Numbered from the stretch's first letter, positions 53,110-62,961 are shown. The stretch: 64,000 nucleotides of DNA from JBMOUD01 sp049319665 (GCF_049319665.1 NZ_JBMOUD010000015.1:1-64000); one strand, 5' to 3'. Numbers and translations are program-made. Notes: generated by a model not told the origin, from the sequence alone.

Positions 53110-53727
53110 ATGAAAATGAATAAAATTTTGCTGGTATTAGCTTTGTCATGTAGCGCAGTTTCAACGGCTTATGCTGACGGTGAAGAAGGCTCAACACCTG
53201 AAGTGCCAGCTACACCAGGTGCAGGCTTGGCAGACCAAGGTCACGGTAAAATCAACTTTACCGGTTCTATTATTGATGCGCCTTGTTCTATTAAACCGGT
53301 CGGGGATAAAGATGGAGTGCAGACTGTTGACCTCGGTTCTATCTCTAACGCGTCGTTGGAAAATGGTGGTACTTCGGCTCCACAGCAATTTACTATCTCT
53401 TTAGAAAACTGCAGCATAAAGACGGCTAAAACTGTTAAAACAACTTTCGATGGCGCGAAGAGTGCTAGCGGTAATTTGGGCATGACCGGTACCGCTAAAG
53501 GTGCCAGCATTGTGCTTACCGATGGTAACAGTAATATCATTGAACTGGGTAAACCGACTGCGGGCCAACAATTAAGTGCTGGTGCACAAAGCGCTGATTT
53601 GGTGTTCAGTGCTTACCTGAAAGGTGATATGGGTAAGGATGCAGAGGGTAAAGATACTGATAAGGGCGTTGATATCGTCCCTGGTAGCTTCAATAGCACC
53701 GCAAACTTTACCCTGAGTTATAATTAA
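53110..53727 (+). CDS. Major fimbrial subunit (pilin)
   Basis: 205 residues with a signal peptide (KMNKILLVLALSCSAVSTAY). A Gly/Pro/Thr stretch is followed by the pilin domain with the conserved disulfide cysteines (IDAPCSIKP and SLENCSIKT) and the C-terminal FTLSYN donor/groove end. Subunits polymerise by donor-strand exchange at the outer membrane. First gene of the operon, best ribosome site and low-cysteine, small-residue composition identify it as the shaft subunit. Confidence 0.92.
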   Translation: MKMNKILLVLALSCSAVSTAYADGEEGSTPEVPATPGAGLADQGHGKINFTGSIIDAPCSIKPVGDKDGVQTVDLGSISNASLENGGTSAPQQFTISLENCSIKTAKTVKTTFDGAKSASGNLGMTGTAKGASIVLTDGNSNIIELGKPTAGQQLSAGAQSADLVFSAYLKGDMGKDAEGKDTDKGVDIVPGSFNSTANFTLSYN

Positions 53728-53803
53728 TCTTTATTATTATCGGGTACCGTGCATGCGAGGAAAACTCGCATGCATTCTAGATAGAAAGGAAGAACCGATA
53801 GAG

Positions 53804-54343
53804 ATGAATATTAATTCAGTTAGGTATTTGTTTTTTTTTCTGATGTTTTTTTTATTCTCTATTGAGAGTGTTTGTGCAACAGATGCAGGTTCTGGACGGG
53901 TCAAAATGCAAGGTGCGGTAACTGAGGCTGCTTGTGCGATTGATACTTCAAGCCGCGATCAGACGATTGAGATGTCTATTTTTCCCATCAATTCGTTGCT
54001 ACAAAGTGAAGCGAGTAGCCACAAACTGTTCAGTATTAACTTAATAAATTGTGTGCTTGGAAGAGTTAATCCTAATTTACCCGATTGGCAACGGTTCCAA
54101 ATAACATTTGATGGTCTTGAAGATCATGGTTTTTTTGGCGTGGATGGCCAGGCACGCGGTATAGCCTTGCAGATAGCTGACGCTGAAGGGAATGTCGCAA
54201 TACCAGGGAACCCTTTGCCGAGTATCGCTATGATGCAGGGAAATAGAAAATTGGATTATTCGCTGCGTTTAGTTGGAAACCAGCAAACGATACGTCCGGG
54301 GCATTATAATTCGACGATTCGTTTTAAAATGAATTATTACTAA
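53804..54343 (+). CDS. Minor fimbrial subunit (MrpB-like position)
   Basis: 179 residues from the ATG at 53804 (AAAGGAAG upstream), beginning a signal peptide (SVRYLFFFLMFFLFSIESVC). The pilin domain has MQGAVTEAACAIDT with the first Cys, INLINCVLG with the second, and the C-terminal STIRFKMNYY. In the MR/P operon the second pilin gene, mrpB, has been proposed as the terminator or anchor subunit; the same place here suggests the same role. Confidence 0.85.
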   Translation: MNINSVRYLFFFLMFFLFSIESVCATDAGSGRVKMQGAVTEAACAIDTSSRDQTIEMSIFPINSLLQSEASSHKLFSINLINCVLGRVNPNLPDWQRFQITFDGLEDHGFFGVDGQARGIALQIADAEGNVAIPGNPLPSIAMMQGNRKLDYSLRLVGNQQTIRPGHYNSTIRFKMNYY

Positions 54344-54477
54344 CTAATATTCTAAAATAAATTATTTATAAATCATAAAATGAATAATATCTTGCTCTCT
54401 CTTTTTTTCTTGGATGGGAATTAAGATGAGTGATTAGTTCGCATTGATGCGGTTTGCATGAAAGGATTGATTGCACT

Positions 54478-57051
54478 ATGACTCCGGATTGGATTTTACC
54501 ATCATTTCGGCCGCGATTATTAGCGGTGTGTTTGGCCTGCGCGTTAGGAAGTATCACTTGTTACGCCAGTGCTGAAGAAATGCAATCTAATTCTGATGAC
54601 AATGACATGCAAAATAATTCCCCAGTCGATGTTGAGTTTAACATTGATGTTTTAGATGTTAAAGATAGGGGGAATATTGATTTGGAGCAGTTCTCTCGTG
54701 GCGGTTACATTATGCCAGGGGATTATATGATGCTAATACGAATTAATAAACAAGAGTTGCCCGAGCAATCTGTTTCGTTTTATGCCCCTGACAATGATCC
54801 GAAAGGCAGTGAAGCCTGCATCTCACCGGATATGGTGAAGAAATTTGCTCTTAAAGAAGCCATGACTAAAAAGCTGTCTTGGTGGCACCAAGGGCATTGT
54901 CTAATGCTAGGAAGTTTACCGGGGGCAACCGCGCGCCCAGATTTAGGGAGTGCGAGTTTAACGGTAAGCGTTCCACAGGCTTATCTTGAATATTCTGCGG
55001 ATAATTGGGATCCACCATCACGCTGGGAAAATGGCATACCAGGCCTCTTGCTGGATTACTATTTTAATGCGACGACTCAGCATGAACAGCAGCGTGGAAC
55101 GCAAAGTTACAATGTAAGCGGTAATGGTACTGCAGGAGCCAATTTAGGGGCATGGCGATTGCGTGCGGATTGGCAAACTCGAGTTGATCACCAAGGTAAT
55201 GGTCAAGAAACGACAACGAGTTGGGATTGGAGCCGCTATTACGCTTATCGCGCTATTCCAAAATGGGGCGCAAAATTAAGCGTTGGTGAAAACTCGCTTT
55301 ATTCAGATATTTTTGACAGCGTGCGTTTTACGGGTTTGAGCCTGATCAGCGATGACAATATGCTACCGCCAAATTTGCGGGGTTATGCGCCAGAGGTGAC
55401 AGGCGTTGCTCGTACCAATGCCAAGGTAGTGATTAGCCAGCAAGGGCGAGTGTTGTATGAAACTCAGGTCGCCGCAGGTCCATTTCGCATCCAGGACATC
55501 AATGATGCGGTTTCAGGCCAATTAGATGTTCGCGTTGAAGAGCAGGATGGCACGGTTCAGACATTTAAAATGGATACTGCAAGCATCCCTTATCTGACCA
55601 GGCCTGGACAAATTCGCTACAAAGTTGCCATGGGGCGTCCATCAGATTGGAAGCACCATACCAATGGCGATTTTTTTGCCACTGGGGAGTTTTCATGGGG
55701 GGTAAATAACGGGTGGTCGCTGTACGGCGGTGGGATTGGTGGCGGCGATTATAACTCGCTAGCTATTGGTGTCGGGCGTGATTTGATGGTGTTGGGGGCA
55801 TTGTCATTTGATATTACTGAATCGAGGGCGCGTTTACCGCAGGAAGGCACCTTGTCCGGGACGTCATATCGCTTGAGTTACTCTAAGCGTTTTGATGAGA
55901 CAGATAGCCAGGTCACCTTTGCTGGCTACCGTTTCTTTGAGAAAGATTATATGTCGATGAATGAGTATCTCGAGTCTCGTTCCGGTGGTGAACGCAGTGG
56001 AAGTAGCAAGGAGATGTATACCTTGACCTTCAACCAGCAGTTTACTGATTTAGGGATCAGCGCCTATCTCAACTATAGCCATCAGACTTACTGGAATCGT
56101 CCAACCAGTAATAGGTACAGCTTGACGATATCGCGTAATTTCGATTTGTGGCGTTTCCGTAATTTAAGCTTGTCGCTAACGGCGTATCGAAATAAATATG
56201 ACGAAACCAATGATGACGGTATGTATATGTCCTTATCCGTGCCTTGGGGAAATAACGGGTCACTCACCTATGACGGTAGTTATAGCCGTGACGATAATAG
56301 CCAGAAAGTAGGCTATTACAACCGATTGGAAAATGGCGATAGCTATCGTGTGAGTACAGGGGTAACGCGGAGTGGTGCCATGACCAGCGGTTATTATACC
56401 CATGAGGGCGATATTGCTCAGGTGGATGCGGATGCTAGCTACGAGGATGGGCGTTACTCTTCTCTTGGCATAACGTTACGCGGCGGGGCAACGGCAACAA
56501 TGCAAGGTGCGGCATTACACCGGGGAGGAATAATCGGCGGTACCAGGATGCTATTAGATACTGATGGCGTTGCTAATGTACCTATTGCTGGCTATGGAAC
56601 GTCGATTCATAGTAATTACTTTGGTAAGGCAATATTAACGGATGTTAGCAATTACTATCGAAACAAAATAAGTATTGATGTTAATAAGTTACCTGATGAT
56701 GCGGAAGCGGTTAAATCAGTAGTACAGGCAACACTGACTGAAGGTGCAATCGGTTATCGTAAATTTTCTGTTATTGCTGGCGAAAAGGCGATGGCGGTGA
56801 TTAAGTTGGCCGATGGGAGTTCTCCACCTTTCGGCGCCACAGTATTTAATATGAAGAAACAGAGTGTAGGCCTGGTGGGGGACGACGGGAGTACCTATCT
56901 GACCGGAATTAACCCAAAAGAGATAATGGAAGTACATTGGGCTAATAGAGTGCAATGTACTTTGACATTACCGGAGAAAATACCTAAAAGCAGTACAACT
57001 AACTTATTGCTACCTTGCCGCTTGTCATCAAAAGAAGGGGCGAGTGAGTAA
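54478..57051 (+). CDS. Outer-membrane fimbrial usher
   Basis: 857 residues from the ATG at 54478 (AAAGGA upstream). Signal region, N-terminal chaperone-binding domain (VEFNIDVLDVKDRGNIDLEQ and SRGGYIMPGDY), 24-strand barrel with the plug (LPPNLRGYAPEVTGVARTNA, GPFRIQDIN) and two C-terminal domains (SSPPFGATVFNMKKQSVGLV). It forms the secretion pore and orders subunits. Cysteine pairs near the ends match the family. Confidence 0.95.
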   Translation: MTPDWILPSFRPRLLAVCLACALGSITCYASAEEMQSNSDDNDMQNNSPVDVEFNIDVLDVKDRGNIDLEQFSRGGYIMPGDYMMLIRINKQELPEQSVSFYAPDNDPKGSEACISPDMVKKFALKEAMTKKLSWWHQGHCLMLGSLPGATARPDLGSASLTVSVPQAYLEYSADNWDPPSRWENGIPGLLLDYYFNATTQHEQQRGTQSYNVSGNGTAGANLGAWRLRADWQTRVDHQGNGQETTTSWDWSRYYAYRAIPKWGAKLSVGENSLYSDIFDSVRFTGLSLISDDNMLPPNLRGYAPEVTGVARTNAKVVISQQGRVLYETQVAAGPFRIQDINDAVSGQLDVRVEEQDGTVQTFKMDTASIPYLTRPGQIRYKVAMGRPSDWKHHTNGDFFATGEFSWGVNNGWSLYGGGIGGGDYNSLAIGVGRDLMVLGALSFDITESRARLPQEGTLSGTSYRLSYSKRFDETDSQVTFAGYRFFEKDYMSMNEYLESRSGGERSGSSKEMYTLTFNQQFTDLGISAYLNYSHQTYWNRPTSNRYSLTISRNFDLWRFRNLSLSLTAYRNKYDETNDDGMYMSLSVPWGNNGSLTYDGSYSRDDNSQKVGYYNRLENGDSYRVSTGVTRSGAMTSGYYTHEGDIAQVDADASYEDGRYSSLGITLRGGATATMQGAALHRGGIIGGTRMLLDTDGVANVPIAGYGTSIHSNYFGKAILTDVSNYYRNKISIDVNKLPDDAEAVKSVVQATLTEGAIGYRKFSVIAGEKAMAVIKLADGSSPPFGATVFNMKKQSVGLVGDDGSTYLTGINPKEIMEVHWANRVQCTLTLPEKIPKSSTTNLLLPCRLSSKEGASE

Positions 57052-57153
57052 GTTTTCTTAGATGAGAGATAACAATATTTTATTTTTGCTGAAAATCAGT
57101 GGCTTCGTATTTCTAATTTTTAATTTAGACATATTCAAGATAATTAACGGTAT

Positions 57154-57909
57154 ATGATGAAGGTAATAAAAATGAAACTATTTACATTGTTAGGCAGCCT
57201 GTTGCTATCTGTCTTTTCTGTGCAGCAGGCTCAAGCAGCGATTGCATTAGATCGTACCAGGGTCGTATTTAATGGAGCGGAAAAGTCTGTGAGCTTAAAT
57301 GTAAGTAATGAAAATAAATCATTGCCTTATCTTGCCCAGGGATGGCTCGAAGATGAACAGGGTAATAAAGTGACCAGCCCTCTGATGGTTGTTCCACCAT
57401 TACAGCGTTTGGAGGCCGGAAGTAAAAGTCAGGTCAAGATTCAAAGCTCTCCTCAGGTAGATACATTGCCTCAGGATCACGAGACGCTATTTTATTTTAA
57501 TCTGCGTGAAATTCCACCGAAGAGCAATAAGCCAAATACATTGCAATTAGCCTTACAAACTCGCATTAAGCTGTTCTTCCGCCCGAAAGCATTAGTGGTG
57601 ACGAGTGATATGAAACCTTTTCAAGAGCAGATTACATTGTCAAAAATAGGTGAGAAATACCAAGTTAATAACCCAACTGGTTATTATGTGACAATTATTG
57701 ATGCTAGTAGCAAAAAAGATCGGGCTGGAGATAATCACTTCGAACCCATTATGATTTCTCCGAAAGGCAGTAAATTATTAAATGAAGGGGCCAGCGTTTT
57801 GGGAACAGCACCAGTGCTTACCTATATCAATGACTTTGGTGGTCGTCCACAGTTGCAGTTTACCTGCAATGGCTCGAACTGTAAGGCCACACCAATTAAA
57901 GCAAATTGA
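57154..57909 (+). CDS. Periplasmic fimbrial chaperone (PapD-like)
   Basis: 251 residues with a signal peptide (MKLFTLLGSLLLSVFSVQQA). Two Ig-like domains: the first has the G1/F1 region with DRTRVVFNGAEKSVSLNVSN and the family signature FYFNLREIPP, followed by LQTRIKLFFRPKAL with the subunit-anchoring basic residues. It caps subunits by donor-strand complementation and carries them to the usher. The two C-terminal cysteines (TCNGSNC) are a variation found in some Mrp/Smf-type chaperones. Confidence 0.95.
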   Translation: MMKVIKMKLFTLLGSLLLSVFSVQQAQAAIALDRTRVVFNGAEKSVSLNVSNENKSLPYLAQGWLEDEQGNKVTSPLMVVPPLQRLEAGSKSQVKIQSSPQVDTLPQDHETLFYFNLREIPPKSNKPNTLQLALQTRIKLFFRPKALVVTSDMKPFQEQITLSKIGEKYQVNNPTGYYVTIIDASSKKDRAGDNHFEPIMISPKGSKLLNEGASVLGTAPVLTYINDFGGRPQLQFTCNGSNCKATPIKAN

Positions 57910-57936
57910 TATCTGTGATAAGGAAGGGAGTGGGAT

Positions 57937-58587
57937 ATGCAACTGAAAAATAGCGGAGAAAATAACATTAGTCTCCGTGCTAATAGACATTGGCGGAAGC
58001 TTTTCATGGTTTGTAGGCCAATAATAGCAGCGTTGATTTGCACTATTTATAGCATATTCCCTTGTTCCTATGCGGCTAATCATATTGAAGATGATAGCAA
58101 TAGTGGCGTATTACATGTTCATGGCGCATTAATGGAAAGCGCTTGCCGTTTAAACATGGCTTCAGAATGGCAGGATATTAACCTTGGTGAGATCGGAACG
58201 GCGCGCTTAGCACATATTGGCGATCAAGGTTATCCTGTTGTTGTGCAACTCTATTTGCGCGATTGCCAGCGTACCGGGGGCCAGTACGATGAACGTACTG
58301 GTAACTTCGTGTGGGCGGCTTATCAGCCGGCCGTATCGGTGAGTTTTACCGCGGTAGCAGATGTCGATAATCCCCAATTGATACAGGTTAAGGGGAGTTC
58401 TGGTTTAGCACTACGTCTCACGGATAAATACGGTCGAGATGTGCGTTTGGGAAGCCGTGGAGAGCCGTTACTGTTGATTCCTGGGCAGGATGCACTGACT
58501 TATCATATTATTCCAGAGCGTACTCGTGCACCATTACGTGCCGGTACTTATTCTGCCTTAGTGAATTTTAGGCTGAATTATGAATAA
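57937..58587 (+). CDS. Minor fimbrial subunit (MrpE/PapK-like)
   Basis: 216 residues. A long basic leader precedes the signal core (LFMVCRPIIAALICTIYSIF). Pilin domain with ALMESACRLNMASEWQDI and VQLYLRDCQRTGG, ending FRLNYE. The extended loop between cysteine and core is like Pap/Mrp adaptor subunits. It overlaps the next gene by eight bases. Confidence 0.83.
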   Translation: MQLKNSGENNISLRANRHWRKLFMVCRPIIAALICTIYSIFPCSYAANHIEDDSNSGVLHVHGALMESACRLNMASEWQDINLGEIGTARLAHIGDQGYPVVVQLYLRDCQRTGGQYDERTGNFVWAAYQPAVSVSFTAVADVDNPQLIQVKGSSGLALRLTDKYGRDVRLGSRGEPLLLIPGQDALTYHIIPERTRAPLRAGTYSALVNFRLNYE

Positions 58588-59134
58588 GATATGTAATATG
58601 GCAAATAATTTACTCTGTCCAACACGCTCAAAAATATGCACTTGGGTGACTGTTTTTGTTTCTGTCGCTATTGGCTTAGTCCCCCAACAACTCTATGCCG
58701 TTCAAGGTAATAAAATTGCTGTCTCAGTCACCATCGTTGCCAAGCCCTGCAAAATTAATGATGGCCAGATCATATCTATAGATTTTGGTAATGATGTGAT
58801 GACCACTAAGGTGGATGTGAGCAGTGTTGCTGCTCCTTATAAAAAGATCCCCATCAATTATACAATTACAGGCTGTAAGGGTTCGTCTGCTCTAAAAATG
58901 ACAATTTCTGGCGATGCGCCGATATTCGATGGGCAACTGCTAAAAACAGATAATAAACATCTCGCGATAAAAATAATGAAGGAAGATGGGCAAATTTTTC
59001 CAATTAATACCCCTCTGAAATTTACCTATCCAAACACACCTAAACTTTTTGCTGCCCCGATAAAACGGCAAGGCTCTACGTTGGTTGGCATGATTTTTTC
59101 GGCTAGTGCAACCATGAAAGTAGAGTATCAATAA
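58580..59134 (+). CDS. Minor fimbrial subunit
   Basis: 184 residues; signal region ICTWVTVFVSVAIGLVPQQL. Cysteines in IVAKPCKINDGQ and YTITGCKGSSAL, and C-terminal SATMKVEYQ typical of a donor-strand groove. Probably an adaptor near the tip. The following gene starts 13 bases later. Confidence 0.83.
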   Translation: MNKICNMANNLLCPTRSKICTWVTVFVSVAIGLVPQQLYAVQGNKIAVSVTIVAKPCKINDGQIISIDFGNDVMTTKVDVSSVAAPYKKIPINYTITGCKGSSALKMTISGDAPIFDGQLLKTDNKHLAIKIMKEDGQIFPINTPLKFTYPNTPKLFAAPIKRQGSTLVGMIFSASATMKVEYQ

Positions 59135-59147
59135 AAGGAATGTAAAT

Positions 59148-59633
59148 ATGACGCGCTTCCAAGGATTCCTTTTTGCTCTGTCTACGGCTATGCCATTTAT
59201 CCAGAGCCATGCGGCAGATAATATGAAGTTTTCTGGAACATTAATTGAACCACCTATTTGCACAATTAACCATGGCAACAAAATTGATGTGGATTTTAAG
59301 ACGATGGGTATCAGAAAAGTCGATGGTGTGAATAATCTAATGACTATCGATTATGAATTACACTGTGAATCGAATGCGAGTACGACTTGGGATATGACAT
59401 TAGAAATTATCGCTACTGCAACAGATTATGATGTAGCCGCGATTAAGACCGATGTCACTTATTTAGGTATTCGTATTTTAGAGAATGATAAACCGTTTGA
59501 ATTGAATAAGCCGATTTCTATTAGCGCAGATAAGCCGGTCATCTTGAAAGCGGTGCCAGTTAAGAAACCTGGATTTAATCTGGAACCGAAACCATTTAGC
59601 GCAACAGCTACATTATTGGCGGTGTACCAATGA
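59148..59633 (+). CDS. Minor fimbrial subunit
   Basis: 161 residues; signal peptide FLFALSTAMPFIQSHA. GTLIEPPICTINHGNKIDVD and YELHCESNAS carry the disulfide cysteines; ends SATATLLAVYQ. Close in plan to the gene before it, so the two likely arose by duplication. It overlaps the next gene by four bases (ATGA). Confidence 0.83.
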   Translation: MTRFQGFLFALSTAMPFIQSHAADNMKFSGTLIEPPICTINHGNKIDVDFKTMGIRKVDGVNNLMTIDYELHCESNASTTWDMTLEIIATATDYDVAAIKTDVTYLGIRILENDKPFELNKPISISADKPVILKAVPVKKPGFNLEPKPFSATATLLAVYQ

Positions 59634-60178
59634 AAAGCAACTTTCTGTACTGCCAATATTATTACGCAATAATATCTGGCATTATTTTTTTGACATTAAG
59701 CCTTGCCATTCATGCTGAAGATAATATGTACTTTCATGGTACTTTAGTTGATGAGCCGTGTATGATTTCGGCTCAGGATGCCATCATACCCTTGGACTTT
59801 GGTACGGTAATAGATAAAGAACTCTACAATAATACTCGCACAAACGGGTTACCTTTTACTGTACATCTTAGCGAATGTGATCTCAGTATCGGGAAAACCG
59901 TAAAGATAATGTTCAATGGCGTGGAAAATACAAAAATAGAGGGATTGCTAGCAATAGATCCCAGCAGTCAAGCTTCAGGTATTGCCATCGGGATAGAAAG
60001 TGAAAAAGGAAAACTATTACCTATTAACAAACTCAGCGAAAAGTATGTGCTCGAAAATGGAAGTAATGCCATCAATATGGCTGCTTATTTACAAGGCGAG
60101 CCAGACGCTATAAAAAACCATACTATAGAGCGTGGCCCATTCAATGCGGTTGCAAGATTTAGCCTGGAATATGAATGA
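59630..60178 (+). CDS. Minor fimbrial subunit
   Basis: 182 residues; signal region YAIISGIIFLTLSLAIHAED. Cysteines in VDEPCMISAQ and LSECDLSIG, C-terminal ARFSLEYE. PapF-like in length and pattern; probably the adaptor that presents the tip adhesin encoded next. Confidence 0.83.
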   Translation: MKSNFLYCQYYYAIISGIIFLTLSLAIHAEDNMYFHGTLVDEPCMISAQDAIIPLDFGTVIDKELYNNTRTNGLPFTVHLSECDLSIGKTVKIMFNGVENTKIEGLLAIDPSSQASGIAIGIESEKGKLLPINKLSEKYVLENGSNAINMAAYLQGEPDAIKNHTIERGPFNAVARFSLEYE

Positions 60179-60179
60179 T

Positions 60180-60923
60180 ATGTTTAAGTTTGTAGTTATT
60201 TGTTTTTTATTTTTTTTTGCTTCTATGAATTCGTCTTATGCTTTTTTTATGAGTGTGGTAAAGCAAGATGCTAATTCTTATATTATTAGAGGAAGCCTTA
60301 ATAAAACAGATATAGTATTGGAAACTGGTGTTAGGCCTTGGCCGGGGGTTTTTATTTGGTATAATTCTCCTGAGTGGGACAGGGCTGCGACCTATATTAA
60401 TTTTAATGTAACATGCCCACGTAATATTGATCTTGCTACACAATTGATAAATAAAGAATTATCATTTGCTGTGATGTTATATAAAAACTTCTCAAACAAT
60501 AAAGATAAAACCATCATGATTACATGTGCAATTGACGAAGGGACTAGATGGAAATTCAATAGCTATATCGGAAAGCCAATAGCGCCAAACTCGCCTTCGT
60601 GTCAAGTTAATGCGCCTTTAGACATAAATTTCGGAACGGTGACGATTGATGATAATAATAAGGTTATCGAGAAACAGGTTACTATTAAATGTGATAAAGA
60701 AACAAAAGTGAGGCTGACTTTAGAAGGTGATAATAAAACAAATTTACTGACTCTGTCTGATACTGTGATAAAACTTGGTGTTGACGGTGATACTCAGACA
60801 AAAGATTATGATATAGAAGAAGGGAAAGTCTCTACGGCCAATTTGACTTTTACTTTGACTGATACAGGCAATACCCCTGGAGTTAAAAAAGGTTATGTAT
60901 TGTTGGTGTCTGAAATTCCATAA
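60180..60923 (+). CDS. Fimbrial tip adhesin candidate
   Basis: 247 residues from ATG 60180, chosen because GGAA lies ten bases upstream; the ATG at 60171 is only one base from it. Signal peptide MFKFVVICFLFFFASMNSSYA. Two-domain plan: an N-terminal receptor-binding region (with NVTCPRNIDL and MITCAIDEG) and a C-terminal pilin-like domain (APNSPSCQVNAPLDINFGTV and VTIKCDKETK). Lack of a donor strand in front of the first domain and last position in the operon fit a MrpH-type tip adhesin. The binding target is unknown. Confidence 0.8.
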   Translation: MFKFVVICFLFFFASMNSSYAFFMSVVKQDANSYIIRGSLNKTDIVLETGVRPWPGVFIWYNSPEWDRAATYINFNVTCPRNIDLATQLINKELSFAVMLYKNFSNNKDKTIMITCAIDEGTRWKFNSYIGKPIAPNSPSCQVNAPLDINFGTVTIDDNNKVIEKQVTIKCDKETKVRLTLEGDNKTNLLTLSDTVIKLGVDGDTQTKDYDIEEGKVSTANLTFTLTDTGNTPGVKKGYVLLVSEIP

Positions 60924-60982
60924 CGAGATAATAAATTGAGCGCTTACATGGAATTGGTTACATGTTGTTTTGATTATATTTT

Positions 60983-61010
60983 CATGACCCCGGCTATTAC
61001 AGGGGCCATG
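60983..61010 (+). terminator. Hairpin after the fimbrial operon
   Basis: CATGACCCC (60983-60991) pairs with GGGGCCATG (61002-61010) with one mismatch, followed by AGTTTTAAT. A weak to moderate terminator lying between convergent genes. Confidence 0.6.
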
Positions 61011-61034
61011 AGTTTTAATATGACGTAATATTAA

Positions 61035-61877
61035 TCAAAAATCCGTCGAACGAGAAACGTCATCCCACTCAGAAAACTCTTGTCGCAACAAAGCCAATTT
61101 ATCGCTGACTAATTTAATGGCGTCACTGCCCAATAGCAGATGCATTGGGGGATTATCGCAAGCGATCAGTTTTAACATTGCCTGTGCTGCTTTTATTGGA
61201 TCGCCAAGCTGTTTGCCACTGGCTTCTTGGCGGCGTTTACGTAGCGGCTCAAATACTTCGTCGTAATCTCCGATGCGGCGTTCAGCACGAGTCATTGAGC
61301 GTCCAGCCCAATCGGTACGGAATCCACCGGGTTCAACCGCTGTAACGTGAATACCTAAGCCTTTAACCTCTTTTGCCAGGCTTTCTGAAATACCTTCCAG
61401 TGCAAATTTACTGCCGTGGTAAATCCCAAGACCTGCCATCGTAATGATGCCGCCCATAGAGGTAATATTCAGGATATGGCCAGCACGACGTTGGCGCATA
61501 AACGGTAATACGCCTTGGATCATCGAGATTGCACCGAACACATTGACCTCAAACTGCTGGCGAATTTGTTCCAGTGAAACTTCCTCAACGATGCCTTCCA
61601 AGCCATATCCCGCATTATTGACTAATACATCAATTGCACCAACATCAGCTTCAATTGCTGCAATGGTGGTCGGAATTTCATTACTGTGCGTCACATCAAG
61701 CACATAACCAAAGGAATGGCCTGATGACAGCGCATCAAAGGCTTGTTTATCTTGCTCATTACGCACCGTACCGATAACACGATGACCTGCTTGTAATGCT
61801 TCTTCTGCCAGCGCTCGCCCAAAACCGCTGGATACACCGGTGATCAGAATATTTTTTGTAGAATATGAATGTGCCAT
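61035..61877 (-). CDS. Short-chain dehydrogenase/reductase
   Basis: 280 residues, classic SDR. The cofactor motif is ITGVSSGFGRALAEEAL (TGxxxGxG), then VLVNNAGYG, the catalytic Ser in ILNITSMGG and Tyr-Lys in GIYHGSKFALEG. Substrate unknown. NADP is favoured by the Arg in GTVRNE after the second strand, but this is not conclusive. A LysR gene on the same strand lies 145 bases upstream and may regulate it. Confidence 0.9.
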   Translation of the reverse strand: MAHSYSTKNILITGVSSGFGRALAEEALQAGHRVIGTVRNEQDKQAFDALSSGHSFGYVLDVTHSNEIPTTIAAIEADVGAIDVLVNNAGYGLEGIVEEVSLEQIRQQFEVNVFGAISMIQGVLPFMRQRRAGHILNITSMGGIITMAGLGIYHGSKFALEGISESLAKEVKGLGIHVTAVEPGGFRTDWAGRSMTRAERRIGDYDEVFEPLRKRRQEASGKQLGDPIKAAQAMLKLIACDNPPMHLLLGSDAIKLVSDKLALLRQEFSEWDDVSRSTDF

Positions 61878-62022
61878 TGTGCGACCTTTTATCTGCGAGA
61901 TGAACCATGACTCCCGGACAGCGGGAGGACGGTAGCGACAGATAAATTAACGCAGCAGCAGTGCGCTGATAATATGCATATTAGTTGTCGAGTTATGAAG
62001 TAAAACTTAATAATCTAAGTTT

Positions 62023-62961
62023 TCACTGATAGGAGAAAGTATCTTTGATATCGGGCGTAATCCCGTTTTCTAACTGTTGTTTCAAGAAGTCGATGAATAC
62101 TCGCAATTTAAGTGATACCTGACGGCGGTCGGGATAATACAAGCAATATCCAGGTACCTGCGGACACCATTCTGGCAAAATTGATAGTAGCCTTCCTTCT
62201 TCAATCAACTTTTCTACATAGCCACCGATCATCCAGGTAATACCCACGCCATCGAGAGCAGCCTGCATCATTGCCAGTGAGTCATTGATAATAAACCGTC
62301 CGGTGACGGGTAAAACGATGTTCTCGCCGTCCTTACTCAGATTCCAACGTTCTCGTTGTCCGCTACTATTATGGCGAAATACGATGCAATCGTGATGCAA
62401 CAATTCTGTTGGATGCAGAGGAATACCGTGGCGCTCGACATAATCAGGGGAGGCGACAAGATAGGTATTTACCGGGGGACTAAGTGGTACTGACACCATG
62501 TCTTTATCAATCATTTCTCCGAAGCGAATTCCGGCGTCAAATGCGCGCCCGACGATATCGACTAACGCATTGTCGACCATGACTTCCAGCGTTATACCCG
62601 GCCAGGCATCAAGAAAATGGCGTAAAAGTGGCTGCAATAAGATCAAATGTGCGCTACGTGGAATATTGATACGTAGTAGTCCTGTTGGGGTATCGCCATC
62701 TTGTCCTGCTTCTTCACTGGCCGATATTAGTTCCTGAACACAAGGTAAGGTTCGTTCCATAAACTGTGTACCCGCTTCGGTCAGTGAGACACTGCGAGTT
62801 GTCCTGCTGAATAACGTTACACCTAAACGTTGCTCTAGTGTGCGTACTGATTGGCTGACAGCAGAAGGGGAGATCCCAAGACGAACCGCTGCGGCCGAGA
62901 AACTACGCTCCTCCGCCACAACAATAAAAGTAACTATTCCGTCTAACTGATTTTGTCGCAT
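62023..62961 (-). CDS. LysR family transcriptional regulator
   Basis: 312 residues. HTH: EERSFSAAAVRLGISPSAVS followed by QSVRTLEQRLGVTLFSRTTR. Effector domain resembles the CrgA/AaeR-type subgroup (GLLRINIPRSAH, FDAGIRFGEMIDKDMVSVPL). Same-strand placement upstream of the dehydrogenase gene suggests, but does not prove, control of it. Confidence 0.88.
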   Translation of the reverse strand: MRQNQLDGIVTFIVVAEERSFSAAAVRLGISPSAVSQSVRTLEQRLGVTLFSRTTRSVSLTEAGTQFMERTLPCVQELISASEEAGQDGDTPTGLLRINIPRSAHLILLQPLLRHFLDAWPGITLEVMVDNALVDIVGRAFDAGIRFGEMIDKDMVSVPLSPPVNTYLVASPDYVERHGIPLHPTELLHHDCIVFRHNSSGQRERWNLSKDGENIVLPVTGRFIINDSLAMMQAALDGVGITWMIGGYVEKLIEEGRLLSILPEWCPQVPGYCLYYPDRRQVSLKLRVFIDFLKQQLENGITPDIKDTFSYQ

